DNA of 64,000 nucleotides from Nemopilema nomurai (taxonomy: Eukaryota; Cnidaria; Scyphozoa; Rhizostomeae; Rhizostomatidae): contig ML133374.1 in NCBI GenBank assembly GCA_003864495.1, positions 310,001 to 374,000 of the forward strand, given 5' to 3'. This document shows, in pieces, positions 1-12,200 of the stretch (the stretch's first letter is position 1; each line of letters begins with the position of its first letter). The translations under genes and the position numbers were made by a program. Under the pieces are notes generated by a model that did not search any database, was not told where the DNA came from, and was given only the letters and a program-made list of their open reading frames with translations.

Positions 1-99
1 CTGCGTCCGTCGTGCAACGAAAAGTTTGTTGCTCCAATGGCTGCATGGTCCCTGATTGTGGCTCTCCTCTACTCTGATGGCTTTCAGCTGACCCAAACA

Positions 100-480
100 G
101 TGTCCTCTTGTCGTAGCGTACAGGGCGACCTTTTCACTTTAATCTTTCATGTTTTTGGCAAGCTACTGTATCAATTTTATTGTGGTTTCGATTAGTGTAG
201 TGGCATCTGCATAGCAAAGTTTGTTGAAGATTACTCCATCGATCCTACAACCTCTATTATCTCTATCTCTATTTCCGCGTGATCTATGATCATTGTATAT
301 ATACTGGTTACAGTGGAGACAATATACCTCCTTGGGGCACATCCTTTCCAAAATTGAAAAATCGCCCCCGTCGACTCTTCATGGTAGCCTTCTCCATTGC
401 ATTTTGGCATGTTGACTGCGCATGCCTCGACTTTTTCTATATCTAGCTTGTGCTGATGCAACCTTGCAGTTTAGGGGAAC
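100..480 (-). mobile_element. Decayed LINE reverse-transcriptase fragment
   Basis: Two overlapping minus-strand frames carry pieces of a non-LTR reverse transcriptase. One (about 461-231) has a degenerate GVRQGC-like block (read as KGCAPRRYIVS) followed by an IYT.MI helix. The other (about 270-163) has YADATTLIE, a mutated form of the YADD-type catalytic core. The two parts lie in different frames, so the open frame is broken and the element is dead. It may continue off the left edge of the window. The family assignment rests on motif order only; clade and boundaries cannot be given. Confidence 0.55.
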
Positions 481-1640
481 ATTTATGCGCTCTTAAAATG
501 TTCAAAGGATGATAGCACTTGTGTGTGATGTCAGGAATATTGTCCGTTCATTTTTGCTTTCACGAGTATTCCTTTTCCTTGACAAAGTTAAAATAATTGA
601 CTTGGTTCAATCTTCTGGCCATTTCCTCGTGGAACATATTGTCTTCCCTATTTTAGGTACGAACCGAGTTATCCTTCACCATTTGTTCTGTTCTGATAAG
701 GGCCTTGGTACTGAGGGGTTGCCTAGCACTCCTGCTGTGTTCTGTCAGCAGTGCAACATGAACGCCCACGGCAGTTCCTCAGTCTACGGAAGGTAATTTC
801 GTGAGTAAATGTGTTTCAAAAGGATGAATAACGAAAAGGGCGTCATCCTTCGCGGCTAATGGTATCGCACTTGGAAAATGATTGGAGAGCATGGGGCGGT
901 CGTGGGCATTTTTATCAAAGAGAGGTCTGGAAAGGTGGTCTCTAGGCTAAGTTAATTTGAACACAGGCTAATGAGCGATTGAACAGAAACGATATCGAAA
1001 GCACACGAATGTAAGGACATGTTCATAAATGGGGTGGTGGATAGGGGCCGTATGAGGAGTATATGTGTGAACAAGGTACCGCCCCTGCCCGGGCAAGCCA
1101 TCGCCATCAGATCGGCCACATCCCCTTCTTGCCCCACACCCCCTTCTTGCCCCACACCCCCTTCTTGCCCCACACCCCCTTCCTATCCCACAGCCTGCAG
1201 TGTGTCTGTACAGTACTGGTGTCAGATCGGTTACATATAGTTACCACTGTTTTGCTGCAACTTCACAGACCCAATTGACGTATAGGAAGGGAGCATCTGT
1301 CATCCAGCGGTGCGTCATACTCCCCACAACCCCACAAGCGCAGGCTCGCGCCGCGGCCTCTACGTGCGTCAGAGAAATGCCAACCTTGATGCTCGCTTGA
1401 AGCCCTGAAAACATCGGCAAGAACTAACGGTGAATGAAATTGGGGAAAGTACATTACCGGGGTCGGCAATCAAAGGGATTTCGGGAATAACTTTCAGTTC
1501 AAGGAATTGAATGGTTTTTCTTTTGTACTAAACAGTAGAAAACCAAAATCTAAATGTCATGCAGTGGTCAAGCTTAATCCTCGATCAAAGCTATGGTTGA
1601 AAACCAAAATCGCCTTTTAAACACAGTGTCAGTTTCTTTG
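480..1640. other. Non-coding stretch with a short C-rich minisatellite
   Basis: I see no convincing exon here. The only clear structure is a tandem array at 1122-1191, with a 17-base unit (CCCCTTCTTGCCCCACA) in about four copies, the last diverged. The open frames that cross it are products of the repeat. Confidence 0.5.
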
Positions 1641-1645
1641 ATTTG

Positions 1646-3293
1646 TCATAAAAGACCTTGAGTCTCAGGCCCCAGCCACTTTTCATCATATCCATCCGTC
1701 GATCCAACCGAAGGCATTGTTGTTCTGTGGCTCGGCATCGAAAGAGGTGGCATCCCGTCTTGTTCTGCGCTTCGATACCACGACGTGTTTGTGAAGGGCA
1801 ATCGCAGGTATATCTGGTATGAAGTTTCGATTTTCAATGTTCTTGAGTGTTGCCATGCTTGACACTGTGTAATCCCATAATCGTTGCGTATCAATAAATG
1901 GACTAATACCAAGAGAATGGGATCACTTCGCATGCGATAATTATATTTCACCCAAGTATTTCTGCGACATTGATGTAGCATGCAACCCCCAAACCTTTTC
2001 AGACCATTCATGTCTCATGGTACCAGTGAAGCCATTGCCTTTTCATAGTTTTCACTTTAGACAGGAATTCTGTAACCAGTTGTTTGATGTTTCTGACATT
2101 CAGTGTTGTCATCTCATTTGCCTTTAAGCCTGTTATCCACATGGGCGTTCAGGGTAGTTGAATATCTTTTTGGTTGTGACTAGTCTCAGACACAGGTGCA
2201 TTTCAACAGCTTGCAAATTTCGCAAATCACTTTCAAAGAGATCTGGTGATTTCCGATTCCTGGAAACTGTTGCTGTGTAAATTGAAGAAGGTCTGTACAC
2301 ATGTTTTGTTAAAAACTTTCGCTCTTTGCTGCGCGACAAAGATTCGATGCATTACAACTGAAGGCTATTGAAACAGCCATCAAGAAAATCTCGTTTGCTC
2401 CTATTCAATGGAGATGTGAATGGTGAATTTGCTTTTTAAAGCTGCTATACTCATACCCAGACGGAGGACTGTTTCCTAACGCTCGCTCTCCTCAACTTTG
2501 CCGCGGATTCAGCTAATGCTGGTTTGTCATCCAACCCACCTTGAAAACCTTGATAAGAGGTTATTTGTATTGTCTTCAAACGGCCATTTGGCCCAATCGA
2601 AACAGACTTTGAATGGAAGGTGACACTGAACAACTTTTCGTGCTTCCACGATAACAGTTATTGTTACTTTTCTTTTCTTTGTTACTTCACCAGTTGTCAA
2701 GCCCAAGCAGATCTATGAATAAACCACTTTTACCTCAATGTTAATTCTACCTTTCGCTCATGCGCCCCTTTCGATTCATCGTCTAACCTTACTGATATTT
2801 GTCATCAGCGTAGACTCGCCAAAGATCATCCGGGTCGGCCCATAAACGCTTCGAATGCAAGAGGCTCTTGCACTGTTTTTTCAAGGTCACCATTTCAGAC
2901 TCAGGGTTCATATTAGATTGTTTCTCTCGAGAGGCGGTCTTGGTTTCAACTTCAGGAAGAGGCTGTGTACTTCGAGTAATTAAATTTCATGTGTAGGCTT
3001 ATTTTTCCGTCGCCTTGCTCCATTTGCTTCTAACTGTACCATACATGCATGAATGTATTGGGAGAGGAGGCAGAACTCTCCCTCGTTTCCAAGGTGGCCT
3101 TACGTAGGATGGTGACACCAAGTGCTCTATTCCAGTTTTGCTATTGATTCTGCAGATTTACCACAATAGCTGCCAGGTTTCGCTCTGTTGGTCGGTTAAC
3201 TGGTCCCAGGCCATGGTGCATAGTGCACGACAACAAAATGCCATCCGGGAAAACACTGACGTCAGACAGAGCTTCGCTCAGATCCAACGACAT
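1646..3293 (-). CDS. Unrecognised six-exon gene
   Basis: Minus-strand exons were joined by splice sites and phase: 3293-3162 (ATG, MSLDLSEALSDV), 2962-2793, 2625-2457, then less certain 2364-2268, 2129-2024 and 1769-1646. Phases agree throughout (0, 2, 0, 1, 2) and give about 265 residues. The start ATG has an in-frame TAG upstream. The first three exons are the most convincing. Exon 2 reads ADPDDLWRVYADDKY and exon 3 reads IGPNGRLKTIQITSYQGFQ. Exon 5 is helical and basic (LVTEFLSKVKTMKRQW). No signal peptide, membrane segment or known domain is visible, and I do not recognise the family. The exon 4 donor and exon 6 acceptor are weak, so the C-terminal third may be wrong. Confidence 0.5.
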
Positions 3294-3955
3294 TATGTTG
3301 CCAAAATGGCCGTTTCTTAGTTTCTAACTGTTCACTTGAGGTCGCTTTGGGAATGATTCTATGAAGAGAAGAATTGCAACCAAAGATTACTGGCTGTGTA
3401 GCGAGTTGTAACCTTTGTGTAGAACTTCCCTTGCGCTTGGTCAAAGCTCCCAGTTGTGCCTCTGAAAGCGAAGCTTTGATCGTTAAATCTTGTTAAGTAC
3501 TAAATATCATTTAATCGAGACATCTCCCTCTGTGGTTTGGTTGCATTCTAAGAATCAGTGAGAGAATTATCATGCCTTACCTCATACTTCAGATGTTTGA
3601 CAAATTCTTACGGGGATATCATTGTTGTATTACGTTGAGCAATGAATGGCATTCTGTGCGACAGGTTTCAAGGTCTTTATCTTCTTAGCAGACACCCATC
3701 AATGCACCAACATGAATAAGCTTTCTCTCGCCAGCTGAATTCTATCACAATAAACAAAACTTTTAGTCTTCTATCATTTATGAAGTTTGCATGAATTATT
3801 AAGGGAACTGGACGTATGTTGTTTCTTTAATTTACCGAAGCCGGTGCTGGATTTGAATGAAGCTTTTTGTTGACATGGCCTAAGCTCAGATGCAGTAACG
3901 CTGCCGAAAGGCCAGGTATGTTGCAAACTATTTTCGATTGTCGATCTTTGATTGC

Positions 3956-4060
3956 TTCAAGGCAGCGTAGTTCAAGGCAGCGTAGTTCAAGGCAGCGTAG
4001 TTCAAGGCAGCGTAGTTCAAGGCAGCGTAGTTCAAGGCAGCGTAGTTCAAGGCAGCGTAG
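3956..4060. repeat. 15-bp minisatellite, seven perfect copies
   Basis: The unit TTCAAGGCAGCGTAG is repeated seven times head to tail with no spacers. Because 15 is a multiple of 3, it keeps a frame open on the plus strand (Ser-Arg-Gln-Arg-Ser repeats). There is no supporting exon structure, so I treat it as non-coding. Confidence 0.95.
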
Positions 4061-4092
4061 CTTAGCTGATCAAGTGACCAATTCAATGTTTG

Positions 4093-5345
4093 TCATGTCA
4101 TAGACACAGTGAAAGCTAAATATCGCTCTCTCAACGTGGTAGGGTAAGGCCTTTTCTCCCGATGTCTTTTCTCACAGTAATTTGAGTGATCTCGAAAACA
4201 GCGTGTGCTCTGATTACAAGGAAAATCGTTCCCAACCATATTCTGAACGGAGCTGCAATAAATCACTGTCACGCGAATCGCATTATGTCCCTTCGTATCC
4301 TCGCTGGCAAACACGCTGAATTGCCGATCCAAACTCTTAAGAGGCAGCTTATCGGTTCAGCTACAGGTTTGCAAGAGGGAAGATACGCCCCAAATGGATC
4401 AATCTAATCAGCAATTGCAGCAAGCGGACTCTGTTCACCTGGGCTTAGAATGGCGAGTAAAGAATCAATAACCATCAAGCTAAAACTATCAAGCTATAAC
4501 CATCAATATTTATTTAGGAGCTATCACTGCTAGAATACTAAGTTCTAAAACTGGACCAGATATTGCCCGTTTAACTTGAAAGCCTAATGGACAAAGGTAG
4601 GATTGATTAATGCATCAAGGTAGACATTAAGCCACGCAAAAATGACTGGATATTTGAAAGGCAGCATGGAAAACATGCAAAGTTTGAGGCAATTGGGTGA
4701 AAATACTTCATTATTTGCTGAGGCATGGAGTTTTCAGTGTACTCAACGGTATGCTTGGGAACATATGCTTGGGAGAGAGGCTCCGGCTGACTTGCTTTTC
4801 CTCCTTATTACCTCGTGAAGTGATTGAAACTTGATTATCAGTTACAAAATAGAAGCCATGTGTAATCTCATTGTACGTCCCTATCACATTGCAGTCGCTG
4901 TCTCTCATTCTTCCCAGCTTCAAGGGCAAAACAAACTCTCGCACGCATTTGCTAGTCAATGGAATTTTCTCCCGCTGCCCTATTCTGTCCTCCGAGCAGG
5001 CTGCTGTTGTTGCGATGGGCAACTTAAGATGTAAAAATACCAGCCTCTTTTGTGCGTTGAAAAGCATAAATCGCAATAAAAACAAAAGTTTCTGGTTGTT
5101 AATCGTCAGACAATCATCCTCAAAACACATATTTTCCTTCGCTAACTGCATGTGTGCAATTGTACCAGTACTTGAATGAACGACAAAGGAAACAAATTTA
5201 GCAAGTCTTTTAAAGTAATTTCTTCAGCAGGATCGACTGGATGAATAAGCCGAGATATTTCAATTAGAGATTGCTCAGTACTTGATATTCTAGTTTGTTT
5301 TCCTTCTTTTTGATTGGTTTTTATTATGTGAAACTGAGATTGCAT
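4093..5345 (-). CDS. Candidate exons of an unrecognised gene
   Basis: Three minus-strand blocks join in one frame. The first is a 5' block ending at 5172 (contains IEISRLIHPVDPAEEITLKD; donor GTACTG). The second is 5022-4846 (CSEDRIGQREKIPLTSKC, then LKLGRMRDSDCNVIGTYNE; donor GTAACT). The third is 4347-4093, ending in a stop. The last two blocks are cysteine-bearing (DFPCNQSTRCF, HSNYC), so a secreted or extracellular product is possible, but no signal peptide was found. A further frame at 5705-5460 may belong to the 5' end. Family unknown. The evidence is codon-like composition, phase-0 agreement and splice consensus only; the exon 3 acceptor is weak. Confidence 0.35.
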
Positions 5346-6205
5346 TTCAAGGTCCTAGAAATAATCAGTTGATATTTCTTTGCCTCAGGATTCGTCAGTA
5401 TGTTGGTGTTTATGGTAACAAAAGACGACCTTGATCGCTACGGAATATGGAAAAGTAAGTCAGTTCAAATTCAAACGTTTTTGGAAAATGGGATCTTGAA
5501 TCAACGTATTTCGGGCTTCATCCTTTTGCAGTAAATCAATATTTTGGTTGTTAGTAGACTTTCTAGACCTCTTATTTGTGAAAAGCAATAGTAGTTGACA
5601 ACTACTATTGGCTATCTCGTCTATCAACCCATTTCGTTCATCATAGTTTAAAGGAAACGAAAAACAACATTTTTTCCTTAACATAAACAGCAATTGCCCC
5701 ATCAAATTTTATCAAATTATGAACCTGCCATTTAACGGGTCTATGCTAACATTTTATGAATTGAGCTACTATTACCAATTTCCCCTTGCTAACTATCTGC
5801 TCTCAAGTTAAAGATGTATAAGCCCCAAACAGATATCTAGTGGATCTAGGCGGGTATTATGAAATTGATTCCTGATGTTTATTAAAAATGGGCGTTACAA
5901 GAAATACTGTTTTGATATGCAGTGGAATCCCGTCTCAGTCCAAGCCTAAAATCAAATTCATGCCATTCCTTATGACTGCCCCTCCCCTCTGAACACCGCA
6001 CCGCACCGAATAGTAGGTACTAGAAGCAGCGGAAAATGGAACAAAATTGAAAAACGTAGGTTTAATAGTAATGATCCTTCAAGCAAAAAAGAATCAGCCA
6101 TAATTGATTAAGCTGCAGTTACATAGCACAAAATTGAAAACTCTCCGTTGATGAGGAACCTTTCCCATAGCATTCATTGGATCGAAACAGCCATCGCTGA
6201 CTCAA

Positions 6206-9200
6206 ATGCTGGAGTTTGGAAAGTGGGCGGTATTCAAGCCGATAGGGCTGCTTATGCAGGCAACGATAATCGACTTCAACAACGATGACGATGCCTTGGA
6301 GAGCAGCGATGCGATTGAGATCTCGTCTCAATACCCCCAATCGACGCCTGCTAGGCCCGATGCTCTGAGAGACCCTGCCGCACCTCCTCCTCCTCCTCCG
6401 CCACCACCATGCCCCGCAGTGAAAAGGACAGCCAGCGAGGAGGGCGACGAACAGAAGTGCAAAAAGCTGAGCTGGAAGGAATTGAAAATTGACTTGAGAA
6501 ATACAGTGTGGGAAAAGGTATTTGCGTTGTCTTCAGGAGATACACTTCAATCATATCTAACGGTGTACACTTATAGTAATGGTGGAATTATAGGCTGGCT
6601 TTAGAATGCTTCCCTTTTCAAATGGCATATTTTGGATTGAAGAATCGAGAAAACCAGCATGTTTTGGTTAAAAAATTTGTAGGATCTGACGCCAAAAAGG
6701 TATGTAGGGTTGAGAGGAAATGAGAAAGTAACTAGGTAGTAAGCCTATAGCCGTGTAGTTTATTCTTGCAGCTCATACTTCATGTGTGTCAGTCATGTGT
6801 CAGTGCAGCTGCATTCTGTGCAAAACATTTGTTGAAACACCCATTGGTGCTACAGGGTAGAGCGGTAATTGCAAACAATTTCAAGGATCGATTTCTTGAT
6901 TCTTCAAATCAGTGAGAACATGGTAATCATAAAAAGAGGCATGTAATTTACATCATTTCATGGTGTTGGTTATAATCAATATAACCCTAGGAACTCTCAT
7001 TTAGAACAATTCAGACTCCTTTTGCATTGCAAGCCCTCTCGGTTGGCCTCATTCCCCCGTTCCCACTCGCGATGAAGATTGGGCGACTTTTTACCACCTG
7101 TCAGCAAACCAGCTCCAAAGGCTAAATACTTTCACTCAAGGTGGATGAACAAATATTTTTAGAAGGGGTGTTCAGAATTTTCAAGCTCGAATTCTTAAAT
7201 TTTCAGGTGAATCGACAACTTCATTCACTGGCTGGTGTGCTTGACAAGAATGAAATATTCGAACTATTCAAAGAAAAGCCACGTAAATCTCGAAAATTTT
7301 CAGGTGACTTATATTATTTTGCTTTTACTTGTTTGAAAAGCTTTTATACCTTTTCAATTTTAATGCGAAAGATTGCCAGTGGGTGAAAATGCGCTTTAAT
7401 AATTCAGTTTGATTGTCGCATAATTAATTAATGATAATTGATGATCGATTTTGTTTGAAAGTTGTTGTTGGCTTGGCAAAGAAATTACGTTCGCTTGTTG
7501 GAACGAACAGTGGCAAGTGACCAGAATGAAATGGTGGCGCGTTCGATCGATGTCCCAGAATGCAGTGGTATTAATACTATTTAAACAGGGTCATAGGCAA
7601 CAGGATTTCTTACGGCGGTTGGTAGGGACTGCGGCAACTACTAGTACTTTCCAATTTCAACAGTACTTTCCATACCTAGTCCGTAAAAGCAGGAATTTCT
7701 CTTGCTTCCACCAAAAGCTTTCATGTTTCTAGGAATATCACACAAGCATATAATTCTGGGAAATTCTTTGCAACTCTTTGATAAGGTTACGGTTCTTACG
7801 ACAGGTTTTCTGGATATTACGAGTAGAATTTGAGGCTGCCCACACCTCATTTTGGAGACTCGATTCTCTTGCAATCCAACCTCCATTCCTTGTCATATTT
7901 TACTATTCTAGGTTTCAGTTATGAAGGGTTGTGTCACTATTATTATCATTTTCCTTCCAGCGCACTCGCCAGCTGCCTTAAAGTCCGAAGACATCCAAAC
8001 CATCGGAGGCAAAAAGCAACTCAATATATGTAAGAAAATTTGTTTAAAACAAAAGAATGGAAACTAAGCTCTAAAACATTATTTGTAACTTATATTTGGC
8101 TACTTTGGTCGCGGCTCAAATGTTCACGCATTGTTCACTGCAAAGCGACCATACCGAAATTCGGACTTCATATGTGTTTTATCAACACACTTGAGCCTAA
8201 ACAGATGAATGTCTTCTCCCAGAGCATATGCTTTTGATGCTTTTGATAAATTAAACCTGCTTTTGACGCTTTTTGAAGCAAAGGTAAGTTATGAAAAGGC
8301 ATGATGATTTGGTTGCTTTTGACAGCGATCGCACTTGCCCACCACCAATTGACGGCACACAACCTCTTCAACGCCATCAACAATGTCGACATTCGAATGA
8401 TCGAAGCAGACTTTCTTTCCTCCATGGAAAGCTTCTTGCCTGACCAAACTGAGGTGGGTGCTTATAATTGACTTAATCGTGAAAATCAAACTTGTATCTC
8501 CCATTAATGATGGGTAATACTCGGTTTTCTATGAATGTTTTTTGACACCACATTTTAAAAAACGTCTTAGTAGGCTCTCATGCAAGATGTGTTTGCTTGT
8601 CCTTGTAAGCTTTATAGACCAACTCTCTTCTAGCCCATCTTTTCCCTATCGCTTTGATTTCCTGTAGTATTTGGGCAACTCTGGCATGCATCTTTTCTTA
8701 GTCGCATTATCAATCCCTTTTCTGCTTTGTTCTTTTTCTCTTTCTTTCCTCCTGTTATTTCTTTCAGCAGTTACGCAAAATGGCTATACTGTCTATGCAT
8801 CGTCGTTTTGCTTGTTGACGTCAGTTTGAAACTTTGATTTTCAATCAACATAGGAGAACTCGCTGCTGCGCAAATTTGCATCGACTGACATCGACAAGGG
8901 AGCTCAAATACTTACAGATCCAGAGAAATTCTCTTTGCTGGTAAGCCAGTTCCTTTTTCTTGCCACATGTGTTATAATTAAACAATTGGACTAAATTTTT
9001 TTGTCCTTTGCCTTTAATATTCTCTCCCTTATCAGGGAACACAACGCTTGGATTCATATTCAAATTGTTTGAAATCCACCATTCCCCTCATTTTTTGGTC
9101 GAAATCGACTACTGTTTTTTGCGTTTTAAGTCGTATTTTTGGTTTCTCTTACTTGATCATCCAAATGAAAGCACTTACCATAAATGACAAATATTAAAAA

Positions 9201-12200
9201 ATATTTCGTCATTTATGGACTTATTAAAAAAATTAAACTTCTCGTAAGAAATCCTTTTGCAAATGACAAAATCACGTTTACAAGGGCGTTTGCTTGACAG
9301 GAGCGATTAATTCAGCAGGACGCTTATTAATTTTGCTCATACCATATAAGAGAAAGCATTTATTTTCAGTGTTTCCTTTTTCTCGGGAATGTTATAGCAA
9401 ACGTAATACACACTCAATGAAAAAAGTAAATTGATGGAATGTCAATTAATTCATCCTCTTCATGGTCTAAACCAACCATTAAAAATCCAGTTCCTGCTAT
9501 TGCAACAACCTTTCTTTCAATTTCAAGCGGGTCAAGATGTTTAAACTAACAATTATAGGATGATTTCTTTTTTAACCATATTGAAATGCATGTTGACATT
9601 AAAACGTTATATAATGTTATTTTTGCTCAATTCAAAGCGCCCAGCCAGATTCTTGTATTTAGATTAACATCACGTTTGTTAAGGGGCGTTTACTTAAGCA
9701 GGGGGCGCTAATTTGTTAGTGTACGATTCTTGTATCGCCTGACTATCAGTGTGGTGAATCGAAGCACATTCTTCAATAGAAGTTATTTCTGTGCTTCTTC
9801 TCATATGAAGCATTTAATACACTTTGTGGTACATTATATAACATTCCGTAGTGGCTCAAAACTTGCTAAAATCCCTATTCCTTGTACAATTCCGAAACCC
9901 ATTTTTTTCATTGTTTTGCCAAGTAGCTGGAGTTTCTTATTTTTCGATAAATTCCCTCCCTACGTTGCGCATGCCTTTGATACACGTCCCTGCGCATGCC
10001 TAAAGATGTTATGGTCTGCCAGAAAGAAGTTTGTTGTTTTCGGGTTCAAAATCCCGCATTTGGTGAAAGACCATTGAAGCACTGCCTCGCAGGGGGCATT
10101 ACAGCGTTCAGTTCAGCAAATGAAAAGAGCGGGATTGATGAAGGAAACAAATAACATTCGACGGATCTAATAATTGTGGCTTTCTTTCTTTTGAAGTGCT
10201 CTATCAAGCGTTAAATGTTCTTTCTTGGTGGTTCCCTCGCATGTAAAGCAATTTATAGCAGACGCCGCCGCTTCGTGGAAGTTGCAAGGCTAACACTTGA
10301 GATAGGCTGTTTGTCAGCAAACATTGCTCGACTATGCTGTTTACTGTGGTGATTTGTGTCCTTACCGTTCTGGGATTCGTGGTCTTCGTTGGAGTTGTAC
10401 ACGTGTTATGTCAAAGAGTCGCCGATGACATGCAGAGATTAAGTGCCTATCAGAGAAGTTTGCTGTCTTTCCATGACCACGAGTTGTACCTTTCCCGTCT
10501 GTCAGAGTGCGACAATTCCTATTTGGCTGTCTCCAAGTTGGTCATATTTTAAAGCAAATGCCTGCAATATGGATACTACTTTGAGAACTTCAGCCAGGAG
10601 CTATCTCAAATCGATTCGTAGTATGTAGCAAGTAGTACCAGAAGATTTGCAGAACGCTGATTTGGTAGAAGCGATGATGATCGTTTAGAATTTCTTGGAA
10701 ACAGTCGTGGCTGGTAACATAACTGGACAAGGACCGTAATTTGGACAAAACATAACAAACCCAGTTTAGAATACAATCGGTAGAAGAATAATCGCTCCAG
10801 CTTTGAACGAGAGAGACGGCATGAAAAAAACAACATGAACGATGCCTGCAGTTTTAAAGGTGTTTTGTAGTTGCCACCAACTTGTGAGCATTGAACATTT
10901 GAACGATTTAGGAGTCATTTTCCTGCAACCATAAATGAATTTGATTGTTTTTTAAGCACATTTGAAGCAAACATGGTGTGTCTCTCCCAGCAAGACCAGT
11001 TACTAAACTTAATGTCAGTAGTGGTATTTTTTATTTAGCTTCCCACGGTATGGGCTAGTTTCCTAGCAATTGCTCATAGATACGTTTGCCAGTCATTGAA
11101 ATTGTTGCAAAACACGCAAAACCTGTTTTGTGTTGGTCGCTATTTTTGCTTTGTTCCTTAGCAATCTCTAACAATGACTTTTTGATACAGAAATGGACAG
11201 ATTTGCTGTCTTTGTCAAATCAACCTTAGTTAAGTCAGGAGAGGAGATGAAGTGGAGCGATAAGTCAAGCTTTATGATAAGTAAATTGAGCCACGTAGGC
11301 TTACATATTGGCTTCAAAACGGCAAATTGTCCAGTTACAGAACGTCCACAAGACAAACGGCCAAGGAATGTGCGAATGTGTTTATTTTTCCAATTCAAAG
11401 CATTTTTTCTGGACTAGATTCAATTGCAGTCGCACAATTTTATGAAAACAATTTGAAGTCATCATCAGCATCGTAATAATCAACTATCTATCCCTAACTA
11501 CCTAGAATCTATCCCACTCATCTTTCGCTAGAAAATAAAGAATGGACCTTTTCATTGTTGAATGAGGAAAAAAATGAACCCATAATCTGATGGCCTACAG
11601 CGTTGTTGGCGGTTTCAGGGGAAGCCTCTTTGATTAAATATCTCCATGGTTTTGCTGAGGTCGCTAAAAGAGGATTCCTTCTAGTCTTCTATCTGTGTAT
11701 TGCAAGTCCCAGAACTGAAACAACAGCATACTGATTAGAATCAGGCAACCCTGTAATGTAAACAGCAGGGCCAACGGACACAACGTTATTCAAGGTTCGT
11801 GCAAAAGTCATCAATGGATGAATTGTTGGATACATCCCTTTGGATAACAAAAATTCATTATTTCTTTTCTGAAGCGAGAAAAACGACAGTTGGGTTGCAG
11901 TTATTTGTGGCGAACGAGTAAACAGGGGAGTGGGATGAGGCGTCTGAATTCCAGTAGTGGCTTAATTCAAATAATAGGAATGCAGATTTTCTCGAGAAAC
12001 TCGAAGACTTGATATTGCAAGAAAGGCGTTTGCTGTGCTCGTTGCATCAAGAGTTAAACAATTAAAATGTTGGAATGGGACCGGGTTTAAGCTTAGATTC
12101 TAGAAATTCGCAAACGACTGGGGCACACCAACGTCATTGCACCGGGGATCCGACGGGGATATTTGGAAAAACGAAATGTTTCATTGCCGATGACGGCGCC

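Noticed and set aside
3956..4060. Regular direct repeats resembling a CRISPR array
   Set aside because: Units are contiguous with no spacers; the same holds for 18110-18279 and 41366-41456. These are minisatellites in an animal genome.
9730..10077. 115-codon plus frame in the formin intron
   Set aside because: Phe/Ser-rich composition typical of AT-rich non-coding DNA; no conserved motif or splice context.
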